Counted from the first letter of the stretch, positions 41,710 through 51,884 are shown. The stretch: 55,643 bases of DNA from Candidatus Endomicrobiellum incisitermitis (GCA_031275795.1 JAISOG010000014.1:1-55643), one strand, 5' to 3'. The notes: generated by a model not told the origin, from the letters alone. Numbers and translations are program-made.

Positions 41710-43812
41710 ATGAAATGGGAAATATTACCTCTTATTTTAGTGCTACTAACTGAACTTTCTTTTGCAACAAAGTATGATGCCTATAAGACATTCTTACAAG
41801 GAATTTATAGTTTAAAAACAAACAATATAACTGATGCAACAAGAAATTTAGAGCATACTACACAGCTAGATAAAGATGCAACAGCAGCACATGGCAATCT
41901 TGCATATCTTTATTTACAAGAAAAAAAGCAAGATAAAGCTTTACAAATGGCCGAAAAATTAAAAAAACTTGACGGCAATAATCCAAAAACCACTTCGTCT
42001 TTAGCTATTTTTTATATGATAGCAAACAAACCAGAACTTGCTAAAGAATTCTGGAAACGAACTCTTAATCTTGACCCTGACAATGAAGTTGCAACAGCCT
42101 ATATAGCATCTTTATACCAATTTGACAACAAGCTGGAAAAATCTTTACATTATTGGGAAAAATTCTCTAAACAACAACCAGATAATCCTTTAGGATACTT
42201 ACAACTTGCCAATATACAGGAAAGATTAGGATTATATCAAGAAGCACTAAAATCGTACGATAAAACTATAAAAACTAATCCAAACATTAGAAATGCTTTT
42301 ATAGCTAAAGCTTATATTTATGAAAACTTAGGACAAATAAAACTAGCTATAAAGGAATACAAAAAATGCATAGCAAACTTTCCAAACGACGTTGCCGTAC
42401 TCTCTCATTTAGGGAAATGTTATTATGATATGAAAAATTACTCTGATGCAAAAGATATTTTACTTAAAGCAAAAAAAATATCCTTTGATGACATGAAAAC
42501 AAATTATTGGCTTGCAATGGTGTACGAAAAAACCAATCAAGTTGATAAAGCTATTCCTGTATTTAAAGTTATTGTAAAAAAAGATCAAAAAAATATTGCA
42601 TTTTTAACCAAACTTGGTCATTATTATGCCTTAAAACAAAATTATAAAAAAGCAGAAAAATACTTTTTAAAAGCTTTATCAATAGATCCAAACAATAAGG
42701 ACATACTTTATTTAGCGTCTTTAAATTATATAGATTGGGGCAAATATAATGAAGCCATAGATTACCTTAATAAAATAATCAAAACATACCCGAATTTTGC
42801 AGATGCTTATTTTTATTTAGGGTTTTCTTATGACAAAGATAAAAATTTCTCACAAGCAGAAAAAGCTCTTTTACAAGCAATAAAGTTAAACCCTAAACAT
42901 CCTCAAGCCCTTAATTATTTAGGGTATAGTTATGCACAACAAGGTATTAAATTAAATAAGTCAAAAGAATTCATTACTGAATCTTTAAATTTAGAACCAA
43001 AAAATAGTAACTTTATGGATTCTTTAGGTTTACTTTATTTTAAAATGGGCAAATTTTATCTTGCAGAAAAAACATTTATTTATGCACTTAGTATTACGCA
43101 AACTACTCTTACATATAGTCATTTAGGTGATACTTACCTTGCTTTAAAAAATTACACAAAAGCCTGGATTTCTTACTCTTTATCTTATGATTCTAAACAA
43201 GATAAATCAGTTGAAAAAAAATTACATTTTGCCAAGTCACAAATGCCAAAAGAAGAGCTATATAATTTAATGTTATTGAGAAGCAAAAACAATTATGACA
43301 GACTTTTATCATTTAGAACTGGTTTTAAAACAAAAATAAGCTCTAAAATTTTAAGCAAAAAATTCTATATACTCACAACATACAATAAGAAAAAAAATAT
43401 AAAATTTGATTTTCCTTCAACAAGCGTTATAGGCGGTATGTCTATAATAATTAAAAACAAAATTACAGAAATTGACCCAAAAGCTGCAAAAAACGAAATA
43501 CCTCAATTTGTACTTGATATAATAAATCAATTTTCAAATATATTTAGTGATGACTTTTATACACAATTCTTAGATGTAGAACCTACAGAAAAGGGGAATT
43601 ATTTAGTATATTCAAAAAACGATTCTATTTTAACAATAGATTCCAATACTGCATTAATAGAGAGTGTTTTACAAAGCAACATAAAAATAGAAGTTTTAAA
43701 ATATGAAAACTTTTTAGCATCAAAAATACCAACAAAAATAAAAATATTTATACCCTCAACAAAAATAAAAATACTATTAGAAGCAACAAAAATTTTTCAA
43801 ATAATGGAATAA
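41710..43812 (+). CDS. exported TPR protein with C-terminal lipoprotein-carrier-like domain
   Basis: 700 residues. An N-terminal signal sequence (EILPLILVLLTELSFA) is followed by about fourteen TPR units from residue 30 to 500, recognisable by repeated A-YxxLG and ALxxxP patterns. The last 170 residues (from about 530) are beta-rich and Lys-rich, with FKTKISSKIL, FPSTSVIGGMS and VYSKNDSILTID, and could be a LolA/LolB-like or DUF4292-like fold; this is inference. It ends 2 bases before ispE. In gammaproteobacteria lolB occupies that position, which supports an outer-membrane lipoprotein role. Confidence 0.85.
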   Translation: MKWEILPLILVLLTELSFATKYDAYKTFLQGIYSLKTNNITDATRNLEHTTQLDKDATAAHGNLAYLYLQEKKQDKALQMAEKLKKLDGNNPKTTSSLAIFYMIANKPELAKEFWKRTLNLDPDNEVATAYIASLYQFDNKLEKSLHYWEKFSKQQPDNPLGYLQLANIQERLGLYQEALKSYDKTIKTNPNIRNAFIAKAYIYENLGQIKLAIKEYKKCIANFPNDVAVLSHLGKCYYDMKNYSDAKDILLKAKKISFDDMKTNYWLAMVYEKTNQVDKAIPVFKVIVKKDQKNIAFLTKLGHYYALKQNYKKAEKYFLKALSIDPNNKDILYLASLNYIDWGKYNEAIDYLNKIIKTYPNFADAYFYLGFSYDKDKNFSQAEKALLQAIKLNPKHPQALNYLGYSYAQQGIKLNKSKEFITESLNLEPKNSNFMDSLGLLYFKMGKFYLAEKTFIYALSITQTTLTYSHLGDTYLALKNYTKAWISYSLSYDSKQDKSVEKKLHFAKSQMPKEELYNLMLLRSKNNYDRLLSFRTGFKTKISSKILSKKFYILTTYNKKKNIKFDFPSTSVIGGMSIIIKNKITEIDPKAAKNEIPQFVLDIINQFSNIFSDDFYTQFLDVEPTEKGNYLVYSKNDSILTIDSNTALIESVLQSNIKIEVLKYENFLASKIPTKIKIFIPSTKIKILLEATKIFQIME

Positions 43813-43814
43813 CC

Positions 43815-44696
43815 ATGAAAATTGTTCTAAAATCTCCAGCAAAAGTTAATTTATTTCTTGAAATTAAAAGCAAACGTAAAGATGGGTACCATAATTTAGA
43901 AAGTATCATGCAAACAATAAGTTTATATGACGAACTTTCTTTTGAGGATATAGATAAAAACATAATTTTGTCATGCGATAATAAAGCTTTACCTTGCGAT
44001 AAGACAAATCTAGTCTACAAAGCAGCTCTTGCAATAAAAACGAATTTTAATATTAACAAAGGTGTAAAAATATACTTAAAAAAAAATATACCTCAAGGAG
44101 CTGGGCTTGGTGGCGGCTCGTCTAACGCTGCAACAACAATATTAGCACTAGTAAAATTATGGAATATTAAAACAACACAAAAAGAACTAGAAACCGTTGC
44201 CACAAAACTTGGGGCAGACGTACCCTTTTTTTTAACAGGAGGTACTTGTTTGTGTGAAGGAATTGGAGAAATAGTTACCCCTCTTAAAAGTATTACTAAT
44301 TTAGATATGATACTTGTAAATCCTGGCTTTGGCATTTCTACGGTTGGAATTTATAAAAAAATTAATTTCCCGTTGACAAATTCAGTAAAAATTCATAAAA
44401 TTAAACATCTTATTTCTAGTAGTTCTTTTAACAATAAAGAAGCTTTTAAAAGTTGTTTTAATAGACTTGAAGAGTTTGTTTTTGGAGATTTTAAAACTAT
44501 CTTAGAAATTAAAACTTTATTAAGTAAATTATGTTGTACAAGTTTGATGTCTGGTTCTGGAGCAACAGTTTTTGGTATTTTAGATATTAATATTTCAAAA
44601 GAGCATATTGTTTCTGAACTAAAAAAGTATTCTTGGGATTTTTGCTTTACCTCTACAACAAACTTATCAGTTAAAGATCAATTAAAAAATATCTAA
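43815..44696 (+). CDS. ispE: 4-diphosphocytidyl-2-C-methyl-D-erythritol kinase
   Basis: 293 residues of the GHMP kinase family: SPAKVNLFLEI at 6-16, the ATP loop PQGAGLGGGSSNAA at about 94-107, GADVPFFLTGG and SGSGATVFGI near 250. It phosphorylates CDP-methylerythritol in the MEP isoprenoid pathway. It is translated directly after the TPR gene and is followed at once by tRNA-Gln. Confidence 0.97.
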   Translation: MKIVLKSPAKVNLFLEIKSKRKDGYHNLESIMQTISLYDELSFEDIDKNIILSCDNKALPCDKTNLVYKAALAIKTNFNINKGVKIYLKKNIPQGAGLGGGSSNAATTILALVKLWNIKTTQKELETVATKLGADVPFFLTGGTCLCEGIGEIVTPLKSITNLDMILVNPGFGISTVGIYKKINFPLTNSVKIHKIKHLISSSSFNNKEAFKSCFNRLEEFVFGDFKTILEIKTLLSKLCCTSLMSGSGATVFGILDINISKEHIVSELKKYSWDFCFTSTTNLSVKDQLKNI

Positions 44697-44697
44697 T

Positions 44698-44768
44698 TCC
44701 GGGATTGTGTAATGGTAGCACAAGGGATTTTGGATCCCTTTGTCTAGGTTCGAATCCTAGTCCCGGAG
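44698..44768 (+). tRNA. tRNA-Gln (TTG)
   Basis: Cloverleaf with acceptor TCCGGGA/TCCCGGA, D loop AATGGTA, anticodon stem GGGAT/ATCCC with loop TTTTGGA (anticodon TTG), T arm CTAGG TTCGAAT CCTAG. Its last 11 bases form part of the 44-bp direct repeat bounding the next island. Confidence 0.95.
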
Positions 44769-44801
44769 TTTTCTACGAAAAATCAATGTGATTTTTTATC
44801 A
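44758..44801. repeat. 44-bp direct repeat, left copy (att-like)
   Basis: Contains the last 11 bases of tRNA-Gln and, read on the minus strand, the final codons (IKNHIDFS, stop) of the AbiEii-like frame. Confidence 0.9.
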
Positions 44802-45078
44802 CCTTTCCAATCGTTAAATTGATTTTGTGCAAAATTTTGTCCAAATTAAATTTTTCTTGTTCTTCAATACTTAAAACAGGATATAGTTCCTGTGAGATTT
44901 TATCTTTAACTTCGTTGATACTTTTTTGTGGTAAACCTAAATTTTCAGACAGTTTTGATACGTTTGAGAGAAAAGTTGTCAAATAATAATCTTTCTCTAA
45001 CATTATAGGCAAAAAGCCTGTTCGCATTGATGTGCTATTGATAAGTTTAACAAATTCTTCTTTGTCCTTATGTAACAT
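44773..45078 (-). pseudogene. AbiEii-like toxin, internally deleted
   Basis: 101 residues. LPIMLEKDYYLTTFLS near 22-37 is the start of AbiEii/AbiGii nucleotidyltransferase toxins, which normally continue into the FKGGTSLSK catalytic motif. That motif and most of the domain are absent; the frame jumps to a C-terminal helix (EEQEKFNLDKILHKINLTIG). Full-length relatives are two to three times longer. Its start overlaps the AbiEi stop by 11 bases, keeping the normal antitoxin-toxin order. Most likely catalytically dead. Confidence 0.7.
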
Positions 45079-45847
45079 TGCCTATTACTCCCCATTTCGT
45101 ATTTATAGATCCTTTTCTTGATGATTTTGAGACAGATATTAAGGATGAACTTTTTATACTGTCATATAAAGGTTTTGATAATTTTGTTGAAATCCCGGCG
45201 TAGTCTAAAATAACTCCTATGATTTTTCTTGTTCTTGTTTTTGGGAACGCAACAGCATGATCTATAAAGTTTTTAACATTGCATTGTTTGTTTAGTAATA
45301 TCTCTGTTATTTTTGTTTTTGCTTCTTGGAAATTCCATTTATCTATAAAATCAACCATAGTTCTTTCCTTATCGCTTACTATTACTTTCCCGTCACGCGT
45401 ATTGAGCTCTTCAAGTCCATAAATATACTCTTTTTTAACTTTAATAAATTGAAACTGAAATTTGCTTATATTTTTCTTGCCAGAAACAGAGGAGTTTATA
45501 ACATATGTTGTTTTAGGAATTTGTTCTGTAAGTCCATAATGATTGAACATATTAAAATAGCCAATGTAATATTGTATTTTGGGATAATAGATTTTTGGAA
45601 GCAAATATGGATTTACAATAGTTCCTGACGACAGAGTTTCTATAGGGACAAACATATATACACCTTTCTTGATAGGACTTAAAACTTTTTTCTTAATAAG
45701 ATTGCTTATAAATATATTTTTGTATTTATAATTTTTAGGCAAGTATCTATCTACTTCCTGATTGTTTATGATTTTTACTTTATCATATGTCAACCAAGAT
45801 ATAAATTTTGTTTCGTTAGAGTTAAGACTATAAAATTTGCTTTTCAT
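45068..45847 (-). CDS. AbiEi-type antitoxin / transcriptional regulator
   Basis: 259 residues. The layout fits AbiEi-family proteins: an N-terminal winged-helix segment (NLIKKKVLSPIKKGVYMFVP), a central region with YYIGYFNMFNHYGLTEQIP and SDKERTMVDFID, and a C-terminal helical part. AbiEi antitoxins repress their operon and neutralise AbiEii in type IV toxin-antitoxin systems. Here it is intact while its partner is truncated, so it may be an orphan antitoxin able to protect against related elements. Confidence 0.82.
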   Translation of the reverse strand: MKSKFYSLNSNETKFISWLTYDKVKIINNQEVDRYLPKNYKYKNIFISNLIKKKVLSPIKKGVYMFVPIETLSSGTIVNPYLLPKIYYPKIQYYIGYFNMFNHYGLTEQIPKTTYVINSSVSGKKNISKFQFQFIKVKKEYIYGLEELNTRDGKVIVSDKERTMVDFIDKWNFQEAKTKITEILLNKQCNVKNFIDHAVAFPKTRTRKIIGVILDYAGISTKLSKPLYDSIKSSSLISVSKSSRKGSINTKWGVIGNVT

Positions 45848-46100
45848 GATATTATTGTATAAATTTTGTTAGAAAATAGTAAACTCAGTATATTATCTAT
45901 AAAAATAAATACAATAAAAACTTTATCTTTAATACTTGTTATTGTACAAATTTAGACATACACCGGAATATATTTTGACATACCGTTCAAATTTTTGTTT
46001 AATCCGATTTCAGCAACAAGTTGTTCAATAGCAAGAATTAGCGCGCGCAATTCCAATAATTCTTTGTAATTGTCATATACAAATTGTTGGAACCCCGTAG
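45848..46100 (-). other. upstream region of abiEi with an ORF fragment
   Basis: Minus-strand bases from about 46098 to the TAA at 45952-45954 encode an open C-terminal fragment without a start (it includes YKELLELRALILAIEQLVAE and ends MSKYIPVYV). The family is not recognised. It is cut off at the right-hand copy of the 44-bp repeat, as expected for a gene severed at an island edge. 45848-45951 holds the abiEi promoter region. Confidence 0.5.
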
Positions 46101-46144
46101 TAGTCCCGGAGTTTTCTACGAAAAATCAATGTGATTTTTTATCA
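46101..46144. repeat. 44-bp direct repeat, right copy (att-like)
   Basis: Identical to 44758-44801. It sits about 50 bases before the glycosyltransferase start. Confidence 0.9.
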
Positions 46145-46193
46145 AAAAGTGAGAAAGTCACATTAAACAAATGTAATGTAAATAAGGAGCAGC

Positions 46194-47390
46194 TTGTTTA
46201 TATTGCTGATGGAAAATAATATGTCTCTATACAAGTACCCTATAACTTACAATAATAACGATGTGATTGAGAATGAAAAGAAATTACATTCTTTAACCCC
46301 AAAAAATAGCAATGCACAAAACGTTATATATAAAAAACATTTAAAAGATTTTATAAAATCTTTCTTCTATATAATTCTAATCTTTTTATTAAAAAAACGG
46401 AACAAAACATATCTGGCATTCATTCCTGACGGTGGTTTGGGAGATATACTTAGACAAAAAGCTGTTATTGACACGTTAACTAAAATGTCGCCAGATGTAA
46501 TAATTGATATTTATCATAAAGCAACTAAACCTCTTGTTAAAGATTTAAGAAACATTCGTTTTTTCTTAAATAAAAATTCTATTTATAGCACGACAAAAAA
46601 ATATGACATCATCATAGACAATACTGTCTCTTTAGAATATCCACAAATTAATATCATTAATAGAAACAATCTGCTATCTAAAACAATATTGAACAATATT
46701 GAAACTTATAAAAAAATATACCCTTTCTGTTTTAACGATATATCATCTTTTGATATGCAAAAATTAGCGATAAAAAATAATTTACATCTTATAAATGTGT
46801 CAAAAATAAAGTCCGGAGTGGACAAAAATTATATTTCAGATATATCTTTAAATATAGAATACAAAAAAGTATCGTTACTAAAATTCGGTATCTACAATGA
46901 CATAAAATATATAACATTCCAGACTGGTACAAGCAACAAAGGAAATATTGCCCATACAAAATCCTGGAGCACAGATAACTGGAAGATTTTAATTGCATTA
47001 TTAAAAGACACATTATCAAGTAAGAATATTAAAATAGTTCAAGTAGGTGTAGGACAGAGCAAAACAGATAGCGACATTGACTTGGTCGGCAAAACAAATC
47101 TTGATGAACTTTGTTGTGTGTTAAAGAAATCATTGCTACACATTGACACTGATTCAGGTTGTATGCATATTGCAAAGGCGCTTAAAGTTAAATCTTTAAT
47201 ACTTTTTGGACCTACAAATGCCGAATACATTTTGTATTCTGAAAATATAAATATTGCTTCTAATTTGTGTGGTGGATGCCATGTTGTAAATAATTGGTAC
47301 GAAAAATGTGTTCTTGAATATAATCCTCAGCTATGCATGAATTCTCTAACTCCAAGATTTGTATACCAAAAAGTCATAGAAAATATATAA
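46194..47390 (+). CDS. glycosyltransferase family 9-like (heptosyltransferase-type) protein
   Basis: 398 residues if it starts at TTG 46194, which has an AAGGAG site 4 bases upstream; ATG 46209 or 46221 are alternatives without a site. After about 65 N-terminal residues come AFIPDGGLGDILRQKAVID, the GT9 N-terminal motif, and later KSWSTDNWKILI, DLVGKTNLDELC, HIDTDSGCMHIAKAL and SLILFGPTNAEY, the donor-binding region of GT9 enzymes such as ADP-heptose transferases. The C-terminus has a Cys-rich CGGCHVVNNWYEKC stretch. Likely role: LPS core or other surface glycan synthesis; donor unknown. Located next to the island end. Confidence 0.85.
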   Translation: MFILLMENNMSLYKYPITYNNNDVIENEKKLHSLTPKNSNAQNVIYKKHLKDFIKSFFYIILIFLLKKRNKTYLAFIPDGGLGDILRQKAVIDTLTKMSPDVIIDIYHKATKPLVKDLRNIRFFLNKNSIYSTTKKYDIIIDNTVSLEYPQINIINRNNLLSKTILNNIETYKKIYPFCFNDISSFDMQKLAIKNNLHLINVSKIKSGVDKNYISDISLNIEYKKVSLLKFGIYNDIKYITFQTGTSNKGNIAHTKSWSTDNWKILIALLKDTLSSKNIKIVQVGVGQSKTDSDIDLVGKTNLDELCCVLKKSLLHIDTDSGCMHIAKALKVKSLILFGPTNAEYILYSENINIASNLCGGCHVVNNWYEKCVLEYNPQLCMNSLTPRFVYQKVIENI

Positions 47391-47518
47391 TTTTAACAAT
47401 AAACTTATCTAGCTTTTTAAAAATATAATTTTTATAATTAGTTTTTTATTTTTAACAAAAAAATCTGTTAATACAAAAGCTGATCCTTTAGAATTACTGC
47501 TTTATAAATTTTTATTTT
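47391..47518. other. convergent A+T-rich spacer
   Basis: Gap between the convergent glycosyltransferase and translocase genes. Rich in T and A runs, no stem strong enough to call a terminator. Confidence 0.4.
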
Positions 47519-48988
47519 TTAATTTTGATTTGATATGAGTTTTAAAAATTGTTTGTTCAACCCAAAAACAGCAATAATCCAAACTGAAACTATTACAATA
47601 AACACACTTGCTACTACTCCTGCAAGTGACAGAAGAGATGATCCTACAAATATTATATTGAGCAACACATATAAAATTAAAGATCCGCCAGATTTACCAG
47701 CACGACTGCCAATAACATCAACAACAGCTTTACCCTTAGATTTTAATTCATCATCCAGAGGTATATAGCTCATTTCTTTAGTCGGATCAAAAAGTGAATA
47801 TTTTATGCCTTTAGCTAGGAAGTTTTGAATGAGTCCAACCCAAACTATAACACCTAAAACTGTAAGACCAATACTTGCAACCGAAGTTGAGAGAGAATCT
47901 TTAAAAATAATAAAACCAAAGAAAATAAGCCCGGTTAAAGCTATCATAGCTGGAGTCATTAACGCACCTGTACGCCAAGAACATTTACGTAATATATTCG
48001 TACCTATTAGCATACATATGATTGTGCAAATTCCTGTAAGAAGTTGAAGGTTGCCCATAAATGCTCCATATGCAGCTTTTGTTGGATACAATAAGCTTAC
48101 TTGCCCTTTCCATACAACTTCTACCAAGTTTATGCTTATTCCATAGCAAATTACTAAAAGCGCTATATAACCTAAATATTTTGATTTGAAAATATATTTA
48201 AAACTATCAAATAAAGATAATTTTTCTTTGGTTTTAGATTTTTTTATTTCATCAGGATTGTAATAAAGAGGATCTTTTAAAATATAGTTATTTAACCGAT
48301 AATATAAGGCAACCACAATAAGTCCAGCTATTATTATAGCCATCATTAAATACGGCAACGCGTTCCACTGATTGCTATTAGAATGTGCTTCACTACTGTT
48401 TAGTCCCTTTAAAACAAGACCAGTCACTATTAATGCCATGTTTGCAATAAAACCAAACATTGCATAAAAACGTTTTGATTCTTTAATGGAAGTTACATCA
48501 TTAACAAAACGCCAAAACATTAATCCGATCATTGCACTACCCCACAACTCTGCCATTACATAAAATGAAGAAAATACCCAAGAACCAACAGGTTTTAATA
48601 ATCCACTTATCAAAGGGATAGAAACACTTGAAACATCAAATTGTAGATACTGATGAAAAGGATATAGAACTGTCATAAATAAAGCAAAATACGATACAAA
48701 GAAAAGCGTTATAATATAAAAAACTGTATCTTTTTTAAAAACATTTACTAACTTAGAATAAACCAACATAAACAACATCGCAGAAGGTAGTACAAACCAT
48801 AACTTTATTGTAGGAATTACTTCTGCTCCAAGAGATGTAACTACTAAAGAATCCTTTATAGACCTTAACATACTGTAATTAAATAAAATACATAAAAACA
48901 TAAACGCCATAGGTAAAAATTTCTTTAGCTCAAAATTATGTATTGGCCACAACACAGCTTTCCAATCTGTAGTCTGCTGATTATTCAT
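47519..48988 (-). CDS. tlc: ATP/ADP translocase (NTT/Tlc family)
   Basis: 489 residues from the ATG at 48988; the frame extends six codons further, but those codons contain the GAGGAGAAG Shine-Dalgarno, so the inner ATG is chosen. About eleven to twelve membrane helices. The N-terminal block FNYSMLRSIKDSLVVTSLGAE and then IPTIKLWFVLPSA match nucleotide transporters of Rickettsia, Chlamydia and plastids; later ELWGSAMIGLMFWRFVND and FDPTKEMSYIPLDDELKSKG are also family signatures. Such carriers exchange host ATP for bacterial ADP. Some paralogues carry other nucleotides, so the substrate needs testing. Strong indicator of an intracellular lifestyle. Confidence 0.95.
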   Translation of the reverse strand: MNNQQTTDWKAVLWPIHNFELKKFLPMAFMFLCILFNYSMLRSIKDSLVVTSLGAEVIPTIKLWFVLPSAMLFMLVYSKLVNVFKKDTVFYIITLFFVSYFALFMTVLYPFHQYLQFDVSSVSIPLISGLLKPVGSWVFSSFYVMAELWGSAMIGLMFWRFVNDVTSIKESKRFYAMFGFIANMALIVTGLVLKGLNSSEAHSNSNQWNALPYLMMAIIIAGLIVVALYYRLNNYILKDPLYYNPDEIKKSKTKEKLSLFDSFKYIFKSKYLGYIALLVICYGISINLVEVVWKGQVSLLYPTKAAYGAFMGNLQLLTGICTIICMLIGTNILRKCSWRTGALMTPAMIALTGLIFFGFIIFKDSLSTSVASIGLTVLGVIVWVGLIQNFLAKGIKYSLFDPTKEMSYIPLDDELKSKGKAVVDVIGSRAGKSGGSLILYVLLNIIFVGSSLLSLAGVVASVFIVIVSVWIIAVFGLNKQFLKLISNQN

Positions 48989-49216
48989 AATATTTCTTCT
49001 CCTCATATTATTATAAACAATATTTTTCTCATTTAAATAAATCTAACTTTGTTTACATACATTACATATTATACGTTTACTATTACAAAAATAAAGCATC
49101 AATTGTAAAAAATATGTGAATTTTTTACAAAATTATGCTTAAAACCTGACAAAACCTCAAAATTTAAAGGAATTTTTTAAACTTTACGAAACATTATTAA
49201 ATATTTAATTAATATT

Positions 49217-50698
<1,482 letters not shown>

Positions 50699-50719
50699 TT
50701 ATAAATAGATTAAATAAAA

Positions 50720-50749
50720 ACTAAAGTCCCGCTCTTTTAAAAGCAGGAC
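50720..50749 (-). terminator. hairpin plus U tract upstream of guaB
   Basis: On the minus strand GTCCTGCTTTTAAAAGAGCGGGAC forms a stem with one mismatch and is followed by TTTAGTTTTTATTT. It ends about 40 bases before the guaB start. It terminates the short transcript from the 50.9 kb promoter, or acts as an attenuator for guaB. Confidence 0.62.
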
Positions 50750-50769
50750 AAAAGTTTTAACATATAAAT

Positions 50770-50820
50770 TCATAAAAGCATAAATCCAATACTTATACGA
50801 AGTTCGGAAACTTTAGACAT
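50770..50820 (-). CDS. 16-codon leader-type small ORF
   Basis: ATG at 50820 with TTGGAG 8 bases upstream reads MSKVSELRISIGFMLL and stop. Its start context aligns with the leader of the outer-membrane barrel gene at 54331, but the body does not. Could be a real micropeptide or the scar of a deleted gene. Confidence 0.3.
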   Translation of the reverse strand: MSKVSELRISIGFMLL

Positions 50821-50839
50821 GAAAATTACTCCAAATTAC

Positions 50840-50920
50840 TAGAGCTTCTCACGCTTATATCTGCCAGAGAACGCTTAATAGCTGATGGTGAATTAAACAA
50901 TAATCATAACAATCTGTCAA
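50840..50920 (-). promoter_or_regulatory. promoter/leader module A
   Basis: On the minus strand TTGACA (50920-50915), 17-base spacer, TTTAAT (50897-50892), then a leader with GCTATTAAGCGTTCTC and a downstream GAGAAGC able to pair as TTCTC/GAGAA. The element closely matches module B at 54360-54431. Confidence 0.62.
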
Positions 50921-51135
50921 TGTGTTGTAGAATATCACAACATATTGAAAAATATCAAACACATATTGTAAAAGTTCAAAGACATATTAGACTTTGAAAA
51001 TATATAATGCTTTGTGAAAGGAAGGGTATCCTTGCTTTGACAAAGGCAAAATTTTTGAGGGATCTAATATGTATATTCAAATTTATCACAAAATTGGAGC
51101 AAAAGGGGCAATAAAAGCGCTGCAAAAAGCAGGGG

Positions 51136-51586
51136 TTAAAGCCTCGTTTAGACAAGAAATATGTTGATAAAGACGCTTTACGTGAAGCAATAATAAATGC
51201 TTTTGTTCATAATGACTATTCGCGTGAAGACAGTCCGATTTTTGAAGTTTTTGAAGATAGATTTGAAATAACAACTTATGGCAACCCACTGGAGTTTATG
51301 ACAGAAGAAGAATTTTTTACAGGATGTTCAACGCCTCGCAATCCTGAGATTATGCGAATATTTCAAGATTTGGAATTAGTAGAGCATTTAGGCACAGGAA
51401 TTCCTTATATTGTGGGTTTGTATGGTCGCAAAACATTTCAATTCGGCAAAGCAGGATTACGGTTATCTCTAAAGTTTGAGTAAGAGTATAGAAAAAGAAG
51501 CCGATAAGGAAAGTATCCTGAAAAGTATCCTGAAAATTCTTGAACTTTTATCTAAAAATTCTCATATAACAATAGACCTCTTTCCA
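51136..51586 (+). pseudogene. ATP-binding protein remnant (AlbA/HATPase_c_4 type)
   Basis: From 51136 a start-less frame reads LKPRLDKKYVDKDALREAII then NAFVHNDYSREDSP, FEDRFEITTYGNPLEFM, CSTPRNPEIMRIFQDLELVE and GTGIPYIVGLYG, the C-terminal ATPase-like half of the putative DNA-binding AlbA_2/HATPase_c_4 family. It stops at 51481-51483, but a shifted frame continues with a winged-helix-like ESILKSILKILELLSKNSHITID before running into a transposase scrap. The N-terminal domain is missing. Upstream, 51069-51167 is a short ORF in another frame that may be leftover sequence. Confidence 0.78.
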
Positions 51587-51589
51587 AAC

Positions 51590-51795
51590 TCAAAGTTCAA
51601 AATTATAAATAGCAGCTATTAAATTAAACCTTAACCCAAAGCATTTTTTCTGTTTCTATATCTGTGGCTTATTATTTGAATTCTTTTTATCTTGCCTATC
51701 ACATTCTCTACTCTTACTCTAAATCCTGCTATTATCTTCTTTTCTCTCGTGACTTCGTCGCTTTTTGAAAAAAGAGGGAAAACCACTCATAAAAG
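51590..51795 (-). pseudogene. IS5-like (DDE_Tnp_4) transposase C-terminal remnant
   Basis: Minus-strand translation gives GFRVRVENVIGKIKRIQIIS and HRYRNRKNALG, then after a one-base shift LRFNLIAAIYNFEL and stop. This is the conserved C-terminus of IS5-group transposases (RVxVENVIGRxKRFxI...YRNRRKxFGLRFNLIxxIYNxEL). The N-terminal part and inverted repeats are not visible. Its insertion probably cut the ATP-binding gene to its left. Confidence 0.8.
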
Positions 51796-51884
51796 AGGAG
51801 GATAGAGGGAGCCTAATTTGTAAACCCATCAACAAATATAGTAAAATCTTGTTAAATTAATATTATTTTCTCAAAGGACTTATT

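Larger units (their letters stand above)
44758..46144. mobile_element. small genomic island at the tRNA-Gln 3' end, no integrase
   Basis: The 44 bases 44758-44801 recur identically at 46101-46144. The repeat starts inside the tRNA-Gln T arm and acceptor stem and continues 33 bases beyond the gene, which is the pattern of attL/attR from tRNA-site integration. Between the copies are an AbiEi gene, a shortened AbiEii gene and an ORF fragment, but no recombinase, so the island is a reduced relic or a passenger mobilised in trans. Confidence 0.68.

Noticed and set aside
49007-49216. Terminator for guaB between guaB and the translocase gene
   Set aside because: The stretch is A+T-rich with weak AATATTTAATTAATATT symmetry only; no GC-containing stem was found.
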